DNA from: Ignavibacteriaceae bacterium
GTDB taxonomy: Bacteria; Bacteroidota; Ignavibacteria; Ignavibacteriales; Ignavibacteriaceae
Direction of reading: 5' to 3'
Length of the DNA stretch: 64,000 bases
Assembly (NCBI GenBank): GCA_013042995.1
Contig: JABDPB010000105.1
Location: 1-64,000 of the forward strand
Each line of letters begins with the position of its first letter. Positions within the stretch are counted from its first letter, which is position 1. Shown here piece by piece: positions 1-11,354 of the stretch. The notes beneath the pieces were generated by a model. The model had not been told where the DNA came from. It saw only the letters and a list, made by a program, of their open reading frames with translations, and searched no databases. Position numbers and translations under genes: made by a program.

Positions 1-240
1 TTCAATCCAAGTACAACAATTGAGTTTTCCGTTCCTGAATTGAGTGAAGTGAATATTTCCGTTTACTCAATTATTGGAGAAAAGGTTGCTACAGTTGTCA
101 ACAAAACTTTTGAAGCAGGTTACCACAACGTTAATTTTAATGCTGTTGACTTACCCTCGGGAACATATATTTACACAGTTAATGCTGTTGGTGAGAATGA
201 CACTTTTTCTGAGAGTAAAAAAATGATGCTATTAAAATAA
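1..240 (+). CDS. C-terminal fragment of a secreted protein with T9SS type A sorting domain (truncated by window start)
   Basis: Frame 1 is open from base 1: FNPSTTIEFSVPELSEVNISVYSIIGEKVATVVNKTFEAGYHNVNFNAVDLPSGTYIYTVNA...KKMMLLK, which closely resembles the CTD of the protein at 60199-63801. Confidence 0.9.
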   Translation, partial: FNPSTTIEFSVPELSEVNISVYSIIGEKVATVVNKTFEAGYHNVNFNAVDLPSGTYIYTVNAVGENDTFSESKKMMLLK

Positions 241-261
241 TATCTTAATATAGAGTATCTC

Positions 262-295
262 AAAAAGGCGATTCTGATTGAATCGCCTTTTTTAT
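262..295 (+). terminator. Rho-independent terminator
   Basis: aaaaaggcgattc-tgatt-gaatcgcctttttt stem-loop with T-run directly after the T9SS CDS. Confidence 0.85.
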
Positions 296-343
296 TTCAA
301 GTATTCTTATATTTACTTTTAAATTAAGAATTAAGGAATACTT

Positions 344-607
344 ATGAGAACTAAAATTATTTTCATTGCCCTTCTCTTTTTACTCTTTGCAATTCTGGCT
401 GTGCAGAACACAGTTTCAACTGAATTAAAATTTTTCCTCTGGTCAATAAATACACCCTTAATTGTGATGATAGTGGTTATATTTATTTTAGGATTGGTAA
501 TTGGCTTAATTTCATCCAGTATGTATGAAAGGAAGACTAAAAAAAATGAGTCAAGCTCAAAGTATGATATTGCAGATAAATCAACCAATACTGTAAATAA
601 AAGCTAA
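344..607 (+). CDS. LapA/DUF1049-like small membrane protein
   Basis: Two hydrophobic helices, ...AVQNTVSTELKFFLWSINTPLIVMIVVIFILGLVIGLI..., typical of the LapA domain. Confidence 0.7.
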   Translation: MRTKIIFIALLFLLFAILAVQNTVSTELKFFLWSINTPLIVMIVVIFILGLVIGLISSSMYERKTKKNESSSKYDIADKSTNTVNKS

Positions 608-676
608 AAACCACTATTCATACCTTCATAGTGCTTTGCTAATTCATTAATTTAGTCTTATCTTTATGTTCGTTCT

Positions 677-705
677 TTTTCGCCCTTTAAGGGCGATTTT
701 TGTTT
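677..705 (+). promoter_or_regulatory. GC-rich hairpin plus T-run in the rimP leader (terminator or attenuator-like)
   Basis: ttttcgccctttaagggcgatttttg lies just upstream of the likely rimP ATG at 708. Confidence 0.45.
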
Positions 706-707
706 GT

Positions 708-1166
708 ATGGACTCTGTAAATAATAAAATACGGCAATTAGCATTTAATTCTGCAAATAATAATAATCTTTTTTTAATTGATATTATTTTTCGCGGAACT
801 CCAAATAATCCTGTTATTGAAGTATTTATTGATGGTGGAGAACATGTGGATGCAAATGTTTGCGCTAAAATAAGCAATGAAATTAAAACAGTAATTGATG
901 GAGAAAAACTTTATAAATCGTACAGACTGGATGTTTCCTCACCTGGTGTTGATAGACCATTGATTTATATTGAGCAGTTTCCTAAACACATGAATAGAGA
1001 ATTTGAAGTTGAATATAAAAAAGATGCTACTGTTAAAAAGATTATCGGAAAGCTTATTAGCGTTGAAGAGGATGTGTTGACATTTTTAGATAAGTCTCAA
1101 ATAAAAATAAAATTCATTGATATAATTAAAGCGAAAGTTTTAGTAAGTTTTAATCAAAGGAGATAA
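708..1166 (+). CDS. rimP: Ribosome maturation factor RimP
   Basis: VEVFIDGGEHV-like and RLDVSSPGVDRPL motifs; immediately upstream of nusA; internal ATG at 708 chosen over 666. Confidence 0.9.
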   Translation: MDSVNNKIRQLAFNSANNNNLFLIDIIFRGTPNNPVIEVFIDGGEHVDANVCAKISNEIKTVIDGEKLYKSYRLDVSSPGVDRPLIYIEQFPKHMNREFEVEYKKDATVKKIIGKLISVEEDVLTFLDKSQIKIKFIDIIKAKVLVSFNQRR

Positions 1167-1172
1167 AATTAA

Positions 1173-2426
1173 ATGAATCGCGAAATTGTTGATTCCTTTG
1201 CCGACATGGTAAAGACAAAAGGTATTGATAAAGATGTTCTTGCTAGCATTCTGGAAGAAATTTTCGGTTTGCTGGTGAGAAAAAAGTATGGCGAAGAGGC
1301 TCACTACGATGTAGTTGTAAATATGGATAGAGGCGATATTGAAATTTATCTTGAACGTGAGATAGTTGATGAAGTTATTGATCCAAATACTCAAATATGT
1401 ATAGAGGAAGTAAATCAAAAAGGAAACGAAGACCAGTTGGAGGTGGGGGAAGACTTTGTAGAAAAAATAAATCTTGCTTCGTTAGGAAGAAGATTAATAA
1501 CTCTTGCAAAGCAAAGCCTTAATCAGAAAATTCGTGAAATGGAAAAGGAAATTGTTTATAACGAGTACAAAGATCAGGTTGGAGAAATAGTAGTTGGTGA
1601 TATCTATCAAATAAGAAAGAGCGATATTTTAATTAACCACAACAAAAATGAGTTACTCCTGCCTCGTGAAGAACAAATTCCGTACGAAAAATATAAAAAA
1701 GGCGAAACAATAAGAGCAATTATAAAAGAGGTTAGAAAATCGAACAGTGGTCCGCAAATAGTTGTATCTCGTGCTGATAATATGTTTTTAAGAAGACTAT
1801 TCGAAATAGAAATACCAGAAATTTACGACGGCATAATCGACATCAAGTCTATTGCCCGTGAGCCCGGTGAGAGAGCTAAAGTTTCTGTTGAATCGCAGGA
1901 TGCTCGAATTGATGCTGTTGGTGCGTGTGTGGGAATGAAAGGTGTTAGGATACATGCAATTGTTAGAGAGCTTAACAACGAGAACATAGATGTAATTAAT
2001 TTTACTGATGATCCTATACTTCTAATTCAAAGGGCTCTGGCTCCGGCAAAGTTAAAAGAAATTGAAATTGATGAAACTGACAAAAAAGCTGTTGTAACTG
2101 CAGATTCTGATCAGGTTTCTATGATAGTTGGTAGAAACGGGGTGAACATTCGTCTGGCAATGAAATTAACTGGATATCAGATTGAAGTTCTTAGAGAAGA
2201 AAAACCATTCGAAGAATATGAAGAAGATATTGAACTGATTGATTTGAAGGAAGAGCTGGGTGAGATTGTTTATGAGACACTAATAAATCATCGTTACGAT
2301 ACAGCTTTAGAAGTTTTAACCGCCGGACCTGAAAAGCTTGCAGAGATAGAAAGTTTTAATTCAGATAAAATTAATGAGATAATTGAATTAATTAAATCCC
2401 AATTTGAGGAAGAAGAGGAAGAATAA
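1173..2426 (+). CDS. nusA: Transcription termination/antitermination protein NusA
   Basis: NusA N domain, S1, KH (VGACVGMKGVRIHAIVRELNNENIDVI), acidic tail; operon context. Confidence 0.97.
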   Translation: MNREIVDSFADMVKTKGIDKDVLASILEEIFGLLVRKKYGEEAHYDVVVNMDRGDIEIYLEREIVDEVIDPNTQICIEEVNQKGNEDQLEVGEDFVEKINLASLGRRLITLAKQSLNQKIREMEKEIVYNEYKDQVGEIVVGDIYQIRKSDILINHNKNELLLPREEQIPYEKYKKGETIRAIIKEVRKSNSGPQIVVSRADNMFLRRLFEIEIPEIYDGIIDIKSIAREPGERAKVSVESQDARIDAVGACVGMKGVRIHAIVRELNNENIDVINFTDDPILLIQRALAPAKLKEIEIDETDKKAVVTADSDQVSMIVGRNGVNIRLAMKLTGYQIEVLREEKPFEEYEEDIELIDLKEELGEIVYETLINHRYDTALEVLTAGPEKLAEIESFNSDKINEIIELIKSQFEEEEEE

Positions 2427-2440
2427 CCCAGGCAAAACTT

Positions 2441-5005
2441 ATGACTGATACTAAGGTTAAAAAATCAAGAGTTTATAAACTGGCAACAGAATACAATTTG
2501 TCATCTGAAAGCCTTATTGAATTTCTAAAAAGCAAGAGCTTCAAAGTTAAAAACCACATGTCTCTGCTAAATGATGAAATGATTGATGCAATTAATTCTC
2601 ATTATAAAAAAGATATTGAAAAAGCAGAAAAACACTATAAAAAAATTGCTGAGTTTCACAAAAAGAGAGCCGAAAAAGCAATTGAAGAAGCAAAAGAAGA
2701 AGGCAAACAAATTACTGTAGAAGAAGCCGTTCAGACAGAAGAATCCGAAGAAATAAAAGTTAAAGACGTTCCCACTGAAGAGGAAAAAGAAACCGCTTCT
2801 GAAGAACCGATTGTAAAGGCGGAAGAAGACAAAGCAGCGGAGGATGATGGTAAGGATGAAACTGTTTCTACCGAAAAAGAAAAATCTACTAAAGTAAAAG
2901 GCTTAAAGGTTATTGGTAAAATGGATTTAGATAAGGATACTAAGAAATCTAATACGCTTGAAAAAGGAAAAACAGAAGAAGAGAAAGAAGAAACTTCCAG
3001 CAAACGTAAAAAGCCTAGAATGAGACGCAAGAAAAGCGAAACTGTTAAAAATGACCAAGAGGCGCCGGCTACAAAGAAAAAACGATCACGCCGTTTTGAA
3101 GTTGATGACCAGGAAGTAAAGGCTGCTATTAGAAAAACCCTTTTGAGTATGGATGATGCGGGCGTGTCTGGTCGAGCTACAGTTAGGAAAAAGAAACGTA
3201 AAGAACGTGAAGCTGAAGAAGAAAAGAAGTTAGAACAAAGAGTTCTTGAGGGCAAAAAGATTAAAGTAAATGAATACATTGCCGTAAACGAACTTGCAAA
3301 CTTGATGAATACTTCCGTAAACGATGTAATATCTAAATGTATTGAGCTTGGACTTATGGTTTCAATTAATCAGCGACTGGATTTTGAAACCATTACTCTT
3401 GTAGCCGATGAATTTGGTTTTGAAGTAGAACTGCAGGAAGAATACACCGCCGATGTCCTCGAAGATACTGAAGATTCTGAAGATACACTTCAACCGCGCC
3501 CTCCGGTTGTTACAATTATGGGACACGTTGATCACGGCAAAACATCACTTCTTGATTATATAAGACGGACAAACGTTGTTGCTGGTGAATCAGGGGGAAT
3601 TACTCAGCACATTGGCGCATACAGAGTTGAAGTGGATGGAGATCGTTCCATTGCATTTTTAGATACTCCAGGACATGAAGCTTTCACTGCAATGCGAGCA
3701 AGAGGTGCACAACTCACGGATATTGTTGTACTTGTTGTTGCTGCCGATGATGCCGTTATGCCGCAAACCATTGAAGCTATTAATCATGCACAGGCTGCCG
3801 GCGTTCCAATAGTCGTAGCAATTAATAAAATTGATAAACCGGGAGCTAATCCGGAAAAAATAAAGCAGCAGCTTGCAGATAGAAACATATTAGTTGAAGA
3901 TTGGGGTGGTAAAAATCAATCTGTAGAACTTTCTGCAAAACAAGGGTTGAACGTAGAACAGCTGCTTGAAAAAATCTTGCTGGAAGCAGAACTTCTTGAT
4001 CTCAAAGCTAATCCTGATAGAATGGCAAGGGGTGCAGTAGTTGAAGCTGAACTTGATAAGGGAAGAGGAATAACCGGATCAATATTAATTCAGAAAGGAA
4101 TGCTTAAAATTGGAGATCCGTTTGTTGCAGGAATTTACCAGGGAAGGGTTCGTGCAATGTTTGATGAAAGAGGGAAAAAAGTGATTGAAGTTGGACCATC
4201 AACACCTGTACAGGTCTTAGGCTTTGAAGGAGTTCCCCAGGCTGGTGATACATTTGTTGTTGTAGAATCTGAGAGAGTTGCTCGTGAGATTGGATTAAAA
4301 CGGCAGCAGTTAAAACGTGAGCAGGATCAAAAACAGGTTCATCATGTTACATTAGATGAAATAGCCAAGCAAATAAGTATTGGTGGTGTAAAAGATTTAC
4401 CGCTCATTGTTAAAGGTGATGTTGATGGTTCTGTTGAAGCTCTCGCCGATTCACTAATGAAACTTTCCACTGAAGAAGTTGTTGTCAAGGTTATTCATAA
4501 AGGTGTTGGAGGAATTTCCGAAGGCGATGTTCTGCTTGCAGATGCATCAAAAGCAATTATAATCGGCTTTCATGTAAGGCCCAATTTAAATGCACGAAAA
4601 CTCGCTGAAAAGCAATCGGTTGATATAAGACTTTACAGCGTAATTTATGATGCAATAAATGAAGTTAAATCGGCATTGGAAGGACTTCTTTCACCTGTTA
4701 TTTCTGAAGAAGTAACCGCGACTCTAGAAGTTCGCGATATATTCAAAGTTCCTAAATCAGGAACTGTTGCAGGCTGTTATGTTGTTGAAGGAAAGATTAC
4801 AAGAAACGATAAAATAAGGCTAATTAGAGAAGGAATTGTAATTTTTGATGGCGAAATAGGAACGCTGCGGAGGTTTAAAGATGATGTTCGTGAGGTGGAT
4901 TCGGGTTACGAATGCGGATTAAACGTTGCAAATTATAACGACGTAAAGGTGGGAGACATAATCGAATCATACAAAATTGTAGAAACGAAAAAGAGCCTGT
5001 CTTAA
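2441..5005 (+). CDS. infB: Translation initiation factor IF-2
   Basis: [23 protein letters not shown] GTPase domain, IF2_N, long charged N-terminal region. Confidence 0.98.
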   Translation: MTDTKVKKSRVYKLATEYNLSSESLIEFLKSKSFKVKNHMSLLNDEMIDAINSHYKKDIEKAEKHYKKIAEFHKKRAEKAIEEAKEEGKQITVEEAVQTEESEEIKVKDVPTEEEKETASEEPIVKAEEDKAAEDDGKDETVSTEKEKSTKVKGLKVIGKMDLDKDTKKSNTLEKGKTEEEKEETSSKRKKPRMRRKKSETVKNDQEAPATKKKRSRRFEVDDQEVKAAIRKTLLSMDDAGVSGRATVRKKKRKEREAEEEKKLEQRVLEGKKIKVNEYIAVNELANLMNTSVNDVISKCIELGLMVSINQRLDFETITLVADEFGFEVELQEEYTADVLEDTEDSEDTLQPRPPVVTIMGHVDHGKTSLLDYIRRTNVVAGESGGITQHIGAYRVEVDGDRSIAFLDTPGHEAFTAMRARGAQLTDIVVLVVAADDAVMPQTIEAINHAQAAGVPIVVAINKIDKPGANPEKIKQQLADRNILVEDWGGKNQSVELSAKQGLNVEQLLEKILLEAELLDLKANPDRMARGAVVEAELDKGRGITGSILIQKGMLKIGDPFVAGIYQGRVRAMFDERGKKVIEVGPSTPVQVLGFEGVPQAGDTFVVVESERVAREIGLKRQQLKREQDQKQVHHVTLDEIAKQISIGGVKDLPLIVKGDVDGSVEALADSLMKLSTEEVVVKVIHKGVGGISEGDVLLADASKAIIIGFHVRPNLNARKLAEKQSVDIRLYSVIYDAINEVKSALEGLLSPVISEEVTATLEVRDIFKVPKSGTVAGCYVVEGKITRNDKIRLIREGIVIFDGEIGTLRRFKDDVREVDSGYECGLNVANYNDVKVGDIIESYKIVETKKSLS

Positions 5006-5047
5006 TCTTATTTAAATACCACATAAATAATCAAGTAAATACTTACC

Positions 5048-5410
5048 ATGGCGTCCTATAGAGTTGATAAAGTTGAGCAGTTAATAAAAGAACAGATAAG
5101 CCACATCTTTTTAAATAAGCTAAACAATTTACAGCTTGGTTTTGTAACTATAACTAATGTTAAAGTCAGTTCTGATTTGAAAACTGCAAAAATTTATTTT
5201 TCTGTTTTGGAAAAAGAAAGAAGACATGTTGTTTTGGAAAAGCTAGAATTTAATAGAGGACAAATAAGAACTGAACTTGCACATCGAATTCAAATAAAAT
5301 TCGTACCAGAATTAAAATTTTTTATTGATGATACCCTAGACTACGTGGAAAAAATTGAAGGGCTGCTGAACAAAATTCATAAGCAAAATGATAGACAATC
5401 GAACAAATAG
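5048..5410 (+). CDS. rbfA: Ribosome-binding factor A
   Basis: RbfA fold sequence (RVDKVEQLIKEQISHIF...VTITNVKVSSDLKTAKIYFSV) between infB and truB. Confidence 0.93.
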   Translation: MASYRVDKVEQLIKEQISHIFLNKLNNLQLGFVTITNVKVSSDLKTAKIYFSVLEKERRHVVLEKLEFNRGQIRTELAHRIQIKFVPELKFFIDDTLDYVEKIEGLLNKIHKQNDRQSNK

Positions 5411-6107
5411 TTTTACTGCTTTGGATTTTGCCAATGGCGAAGTGATACTTGTTGATAAACCTTCCGGCTGGACTTCGTTTAAAGTTGTTCATCAAATAAG
5501 AAAAGCCGTTAAAGTAAAAAAAGTTGGTCACGCGGGCACGCTCGATCCATTGGCTACGGGATTATTAATTATAGCAACAGGAAATAAAACAAAAGAACTT
5601 AGCAAATATCAATCTTTAAATAAAACATACACAGGAAGTTTTTTACTCGGTAAAACCTCTGCTTCGATGGATACAGAAACTGATTTAACTGATCACCCGG
5701 TTCCCGAAAAACTAGATAAAGAATTAATCCTTTCAATTCGAGATGAATTTTTAGGCGAATGCAAGCAAGTTATACCAATGTATTCCGCGGCAAAGATTAA
5801 TGGTAAAAAACTTTACAATCTTGCACGAAAAGGGATAGAGGTAGAAAGAGAACCGAGAAAAATTCTAATTGAAAAATTCGATATAATAGAAATCAACATT
5901 CCCAAAATTAAATTTGAAATAACCTGCTCAAAAGGAACTTACATAAGAGCAATTGCACATGATTTTGGTGAAAAACTTGGCAGCGGTGCGGTGCTAAGCA
6001 AATTGAGGAGAACAAAAATAGGTGAGTTCAACATTGAAAATGCCTTGCGCGTCGAGGATTTCCTAGAAAAAGTTTTAAATTCAGAAACTGTATCAGCATA
6101 TAATTAA
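5388..6107 (+). CDS. truB: tRNA pseudouridine(55) synthase TruB
   Basis: LVDKPSGWTSF...VGHAGTLDPLATGLL motif. Confidence 0.97.
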   Translation: MIDNRTNSFTALDFANGEVILVDKPSGWTSFKVVHQIRKAVKVKKVGHAGTLDPLATGLLIIATGNKTKELSKYQSLNKTYTGSFLLGKTSASMDTETDLTDHPVPEKLDKELILSIRDEFLGECKQVIPMYSAAKINGKKLYNLARKGIEVEREPRKILIEKFDIIEINIPKIKFEITCSKGTYIRAIAHDFGEKLGSGAVLSKLRRTKIGEFNIENALRVEDFLEKVLNSETVSAYN

Positions 6108-6189
6108 AAGAAACATTTAAAAAGGTAAAATTGTTTTATTTAGAATTTCAATGATTTAAATTTAAAGACTTTAAATAGCAATAATTGAT

Positions 6190-7125
6190 ATGGTAATAAT
6201 TAAATCCCTGGATGAAATAAAGCACAACAAAAACACAGTGGTAACGCTGGGAACGTTTGATGGATTTCATTTGGGGCATCAGCAAATTTTAAAAAGCGTT
6301 GTTGAAAAAACGAAACAATACAGCGGTAGAAACATACTTATCACATTCGATCCGCATCCTCGAAAGATCGTTTCTACAAAAAACCATATTAAAATACTAA
6401 GCACTTTGGATGAAAAGAAGGAAGTTTTAAGTAAGCTTGGAATAGAGAACCTATTCGTTATAAACTTTACGAAAGAATTTTCACAGCAATCACCCAAACA
6501 GTTTGTAACTAAATACTTGCTCGAAGGAATTGGTGTTAGGGAAGTGGTTATCGGCTATGATCATCACTTTGGCAAAGGCAGAGGCGGCAATTTTGATTTG
6601 CTTAACTCACTTGGAGAGAAATACAAATTTAAAATAACACCGATTCCAGAATATAAAGTTGGGGACGAAACGGTAAGCAGCACTAAAATCAGAAATGCGC
6701 TGATTGACGGTGATATTGCAAAAGCAAATAAAATGCTTGGAAGATATTATTCATTTAAGGGTAAAGTAATTAAAGGTGATGGCAGAGGAAAGCAATTGGG
6801 CTATCCAACTGCAAATCTTATGATTGAAAATGAAGATAAACTATTGCCTGCAATAGGCATATATGCAGCACAGTGTGAAATTGATGGAGAAAAACACAAA
6901 GCTTTACTTTCTATAGGAAGCAGACCAACTTTTAGCAATGATGGCAAAGTCGTGCCCGAGATTTACATATTGGATTTTGATAAAGATATCTATAATCAAA
7001 AATTGCAAATAATTGTAATTCAACGAATTCGGGGAGAAGAAAAATTTAATTCTGCTGAAGAACTAATTAAACAAATGGACAAAGACAAAGAAGCAGGGTT
7101 AAAGATATTTAAAGAAGTAAACTAA
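6190..7125 (+). CDS. ribF: Bifunctional riboflavin kinase/FAD synthetase
   Basis: TLGTFDGFHLGHQ, SSTKIRNAL, GDGRGKQLGYPTANL motifs. Confidence 0.97.
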   Translation: MVIIKSLDEIKHNKNTVVTLGTFDGFHLGHQQILKSVVEKTKQYSGRNILITFDPHPRKIVSTKNHIKILSTLDEKKEVLSKLGIENLFVINFTKEFSQQSPKQFVTKYLLEGIGVREVVIGYDHHFGKGRGGNFDLLNSLGEKYKFKITPIPEYKVGDETVSSTKIRNALIDGDIAKANKMLGRYYSFKGKVIKGDGRGKQLGYPTANLMIENEDKLLPAIGIYAAQCEIDGEKHKALLSIGSRPTFSNDGKVVPEIYILDFDKDIYNQKLQIIVIQRIRGEEKFNSAEELIKQMDKDKEAGLKIFKEVN

Positions 7126-7182
7126 TTAATCCCGGTTGTTTCTGGGGTTATATTTTATAAAATAAATTAAAGGTTAACTAAA

Positions 7183-7446
7183 ATGACTAAGGAAGAAAAA
7201 ATTGAAATAATTAAAAAGTATGGTCAAAGCGAGAATGATTCAGGTAGACCCGAAGTGCAGATCGCTCTTTTAACAAAGAGGATTAACGATCTCACAAATC
7301 ATTTCGACAATCATAAAAAAGACCATCATTCAAGAAGAGGATTAATGATGATGGTTGGTAAAAGACGAAGACTGCTCGACTATCTTGTAAAAAAAGATAT
7401 TGAAAGATACAGAGCTATAATTAAAGATTTGAACATTAGAAAGTAA
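7183..7446 (+). CDS. rpsO: 30S ribosomal protein S15
   Basis: [49 protein letters not shown]. Confidence 0.98.
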   Translation: MTKEEKIEIIKKYGQSENDSGRPEVQIALLTKRINDLTNHFDNHKKDHHSRRGLMMMVGKRRRLLDYLVKKDIERYRAIIKDLNIRK

Positions 7447-7455
7447 GGAACTGAA

Positions 7456-9552
7456 ATGATTATTAAAAAGGAAGTTGAAATAGGCGGAAAAACATTTTCA
7501 ATTGAAACTGGCAGATATGCAAAACAAGCTAATGGTTCTGTTATGGTTAGATATGGTGATACTATGGTCCTTGTTACCGTAGTTGCTTCAAACCAAGCCG
7601 ATGAAGGAAAGGATTTTTTTCCATTGCAGGTTGAATATAGGGAAAAAACCTCCGCAGCGGGAAAATTCCCGGGTGGATTTATTAAACGGGAAGGAAGACC
7701 TACGGAAAAGGAAATCTTAAGTGCGAGATTAATTGATAGACCAATCCGCCCAATGTTTCCAGATGATTTTATGAATGAAACACAGGTAATATCCCTCGTA
7801 CTTTCGTACGATGGTAAAAATGATGCTGATGTACTTGGAGCAATTGGAGCCTCTGCTGCATTAACAATATCCGATATTCCGTTCAATGGTCCTGTTGCAG
7901 AAGTTCGAATAGGACGAATGGATGGAAAATTAATTGTTAATCCTTCACATGCAGAAATTGAGCAGAGTGATTTGGAACTTGTAGTAGCAGGAAGTGCCGA
8001 TTCTATAATGATGGTCGAAGGTGAAGCAAAAGAAGTAAGCGAAGATGATTTATTGAGTGCATTAAAATTTGCACAGGAAGAAATAGCCAAGCTTGTAAAA
8101 ATTCAATTCGAGCTGAAAGAAGAAGCAGGAAAACAAAAATGGGATGTGGAAAAACCAGCAGTAGATGAAGAACTGGAAAAAGAAGTACTGGAAATTGGTG
8201 CTAATAAATTAAAAGAGATAGTTTATTCAGTTTTAGCAAAAGAAGAACGTGCTGCAAAAAATAATGAGCTGAATGAAGAAGTTATTGATGCCCTTGCTGA
8301 AAAATATCCTGAGCAGGAGAAAGCAATAGGTGGAATTCTTCATGATCTTGAAAAAGCATTGATGCGGGAGAGAATTATAAATGAAGGTGTTCGTTTGGAT
8401 GGCAGAAGCACAACGCAGGTAAGACCCATTACAGTTGAATTGGGGCTTCTTTCGAGGACTCATGGCTCTGCACTTTTTACGCGTGGTGAAACCCAGAGCC
8501 TAACCACCGTAACACTTGGCACAAAAAGCGACGAACAAATTATAGATGGTTTAAGAGAAGAGTATACAAAAAAGTTTATGCTGCACTACAATTTTCCACC
8601 GTTTAGTGTTGGAGAAGTTGGCAGAATGATGGGTGTGGGAAGAAGAGAGGTGGGGCATGGCAATCTTGCAGAAAGAGCATTAAAAATGATCTTCCCGGAT
8701 GACGAGATATTCCCGTACACTGTTCGTGTAATCTCCGATATTTTAGAATCTAACGGTTCTTCTTCAATGGCAACAGTTTGTGCAGGTTCGCTGGCTATGA
8801 TGGATGCGGGAGTTCCTATTAAAGGTGCCGTTTCTGGAATAGCTATGGGATTGGTAAAAGAAGGTGATAATTTTGCTGTTCTTTCTGATATACTGGGAAA
8901 TGAAGATCACCTTGGAGATATGGACTTTAAAGTTGCGGGAACGGCTTCTGGGATAACAGCCTTTCAGATGGATATTAAAATTCAAGGTGTTTCTTTTGAA
9001 ATTATGCAAAAAGCTCTACAGCAAGCTAAAGATGGCAGGCTGCACATTCTAGAAAAAATGAATGGGGCCATAAACCAGCCGAGAGAAAATCTTTCAGAAT
9101 ATGCGCCCAGACTCATTTCAATGAAAATTGATACTGAACAAATTGGGCTCGTGATTGGTCCTTCTGGTAAAACCATACAGGGAATGCAGCGTTTGTTTGG
9201 AGTTGAAATTAATATTCAGGAAGATGGAACTGTAAGCATTGCTTCGCCGAATAAAGAGAATGCACAAAAGTGCAAGGAATATATTAAAAAAATGACAGCT
9301 ACACCTGAAGTTGGTGAAATCTACGAAGGGGTTGTTACCAAGTTAATGGATTTTGGTGCATTTGTTGAAATACTTCCGGGCAAAGAAGGTCTTATGCACA
9401 TTTCGCAGATAGATAACAAACGTGTTGAAAAAGTAAGCGACTACTTTAAACCCGGAGATAAAGTCACAGTAAAATTGATAAAAATAGAGAACGGTAAATT
9501 CTCGCTTAGCAGAAAAGAACTGCTTAAAGGGAATGACAACAAAAAAGGATAG
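7456..9552 (+). CDS. pnp: Polyribonucleotide nucleotidyltransferase (PNPase)
   Basis: Two RNase PH domains, KH (IGPSGKTIQGMQ) and S1 C-terminus. Confidence 0.98.
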   Translation: MIIKKEVEIGGKTFSIETGRYAKQANGSVMVRYGDTMVLVTVVASNQADEGKDFFPLQVEYREKTSAAGKFPGGFIKREGRPTEKEILSARLIDRPIRPMFPDDFMNETQVISLVLSYDGKNDADVLGAIGASAALTISDIPFNGPVAEVRIGRMDGKLIVNPSHAEIEQSDLELVVAGSADSIMMVEGEAKEVSEDDLLSALKFAQEEIAKLVKIQFELKEEAGKQKWDVEKPAVDEELEKEVLEIGANKLKEIVYSVLAKEERAAKNNELNEEVIDALAEKYPEQEKAIGGILHDLEKALMRERIINEGVRLDGRSTTQVRPITVELGLLSRTHGSALFTRGETQSLTTVTLGTKSDEQIIDGLREEYTKKFMLHYNFPPFSVGEVGRMMGVGRREVGHGNLAERALKMIFPDDEIFPYTVRVISDILESNGSSSMATVCAGSLAMMDAGVPIKGAVSGIAMGLVKEGDNFAVLSDILGNEDHLGDMDFKVAGTASGITAFQMDIKIQGVSFEIMQKALQQAKDGRLHILEKMNGAINQPRENLSEYAPRLISMKIDTEQIGLVIGPSGKTIQGMQRLFGVEINIQEDGTVSIASPNKENAQKCKEYIKKMTATPEVGEIYEGVVTKLMDFGAFVEILPGKEGLMHISQIDNKRVEKVSDYFKPGDKVTVKLIKIENGKFSLSRKELLKGNDNKKG

Positions 9553-9762
9553 CCTGTTCTCAATAGTTAAATAGTAATTATTCAAAATTAATTAATTGCC
9601 TGAGCATGTTTATTGTTTTTAAGTTTTTAAAACAGATATACTTTTTTCTGTTAATGCCATTTAATTATTTAAATTTTATAAATAAGCAGAAAGAAATATG
9701 CTTCGGCTCCATGAACAGTTTTTCAATGAAATACTTTATTTCATTAAGAGAGTTTTTACAAA

Positions 9763-11316
9763 ATGTTAAAGGAAATTATAATCAATTCCACTTCCACTCA
9801 AACGCGCGTGGCTATTACGGAAGATGGAAATTTAGTAGACTTCTTTGTAGATTATCCTGAAAACCGCAGGATGGTGGGGGACATTTATTTGGGGAGAATT
9901 GCCAGGGTGCTCCCTGGTATAAGAGCTGCATTTATTGATATTGGAATGAAGCACGATGCTTTTCTGCACTTTTCGGATATAGGTGAAAGAACTCAGCAGC
10001 TTCAGGATATGCTAGGCGATGAGGACTCAGAAGTAGATGATGAAGATGAAAACAACCATTCCGGATCAACATCGGAAACAACACAAACCACAATTCCTAC
10101 CCTAAAAAAGGGTCAGGATATTCTTATTCAAATAATTAAAGAGCCTGTTAATAATAAAGGAGTTAGAGTTACCTCATCAATTTCTTTACCCGGAAGATTT
10201 TGTGTATTACTTCCGTATGACAACAAAGTTGGAGTTTCGAAAAAACTAACAGACTATCGTGAAAGAAAGAGGCTCCGTTACATTGCACGTCAAATAATTC
10301 CACAGAACTGCGGTTTAATCATTCGCACAGTTGCACAGGGGCAGCCGGAAGATGCACTTAAAGATGATTTAACCCAACTTCTGAAAAAATGGAAAGAAAT
10401 TGAAAAGAGGGCTAAAAGCACCTCCCCACCGGAGCTTGTTTATCAAGATTTGAATACAACTGTAAGTGTAGTACGCGATTTATTCAATTCAGATGTATCT
10501 AAAATTTTTGTTGATTCTAAAAAACTGTACAAAGAAATAAAGAATTATTTGGGATTAGTTCAGCCCGATATGGCTGAAAAAGTTGAACCTTACAAATCGT
10601 CACACTCAATATTCGATTCCTTTAAAATTGATGAACAAATAAAAACTTTAATGGGGCGAAAAGTTCCACTGCCAAGCGGCGGCTATTTAATTATTGAACA
10701 CACTGAGGCAATGATTGTAATTGATGTGAACAGCGGAAGATATGCCAAAAGCAAGGAGCAGGAACTAAATTCACTTAAAACAGATCTTGAAGCAGCACGC
10801 GAAATTGTGCGCCAAACACGTTTACGTGATATTGGCGGAATTATAGTAGTAGATTTTATTGATTTGGAAGATGATAAAAATCGTAAAAAAGTTTACGATG
10901 AATTGAGAAAAGAATTTAGAAAAGACAGGGCCAAAGTTTCTATTTTACCTATGTCTGATTTTGGATTAATTCAAATTACAAGACAGCGAATTAGACAAAA
11001 TATCGTTCAGGCATTAAAAGAAACCTGTCCCGTTTGTCATGGAACAGGATTGCTTACAAAAAGCTCTCACGTAGTTTACGATTTGGAAACTCTTTTACGA
11101 AAACTTAAAATGCGTACGGGCGAAAGAAATTTGATTATAAAATGTCATCCCTCAACGGCAGCGAAGCTTAGGGAGGGAAAGATAAAATCTTTAATGAAAT
11201 TGCAGCTAAAGTTTTTTATTCGTATTAAACTGCAGGAAGATGAAGGTGTTGCACCTGATAGTTTTGTGTTTATTTCTGGCAAATCCGGTGATGATTTAAC
11301 TAAAGAGATTGAGTAG
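9763..11316 (+). CDS. rng: Ribonuclease G/E family protein
   Basis: [41 protein letters not shown] motifs. Confidence 0.95.
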   Translation: MLKEIIINSTSTQTRVAITEDGNLVDFFVDYPENRRMVGDIYLGRIARVLPGIRAAFIDIGMKHDAFLHFSDIGERTQQLQDMLGDEDSEVDDEDENNHSGSTSETTQTTIPTLKKGQDILIQIIKEPVNNKGVRVTSSISLPGRFCVLLPYDNKVGVSKKLTDYRERKRLRYIARQIIPQNCGLIIRTVAQGQPEDALKDDLTQLLKKWKEIEKRAKSTSPPELVYQDLNTTVSVVRDLFNSDVSKIFVDSKKLYKEIKNYLGLVQPDMAEKVEPYKSSHSIFDSFKIDEQIKTLMGRKVPLPSGGYLIIEHTEAMIVIDVNSGRYAKSKEQELNSLKTDLEAAREIVRQTRLRDIGGIIVVDFIDLEDDKNRKKVYDELRKEFRKDRAKVSILPMSDFGLIQITRQRIRQNIVQALKETCPVCHGTGLLTKSSHVVYDLETLLRKLKMRTGERNLIIKCHPSTAAKLREGKIKSLMKLQLKFFIRIKLQEDEGVAPDSFVFISGKSGDDLTKEIE

Positions 11317-11354
11317 TTTTAAGTATTATCAAGTATTTTTTTTGGAGATGCATA

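Noticed and set aside
331-588. 85-aa minus-strand ORF over the LapA-like gene
   Set aside because: Antisense to a more plausible LapA-like membrane protein.
2731-3279. 182-aa minus-strand ORF inside infB
   Set aside because: Antisense to the low-complexity Lys/Glu-rich IF-2 N-terminal region; Ser/Phe-rich translation is the expected shadow of that codon composition.
7380-8090. 236-aa minus-strand ORF over pnp
   Set aside because: Antisense shadow of a strongly supported PNPase gene; no recognisable domain or signal.
9606-9860. 84-aa plus-strand ORF upstream of rng
   Set aside because: Overlaps the start of rng in another frame, AT-rich Phe/Tyr composition, no family resemblance; the ~200 bp gap is more likely an untranslated leader.
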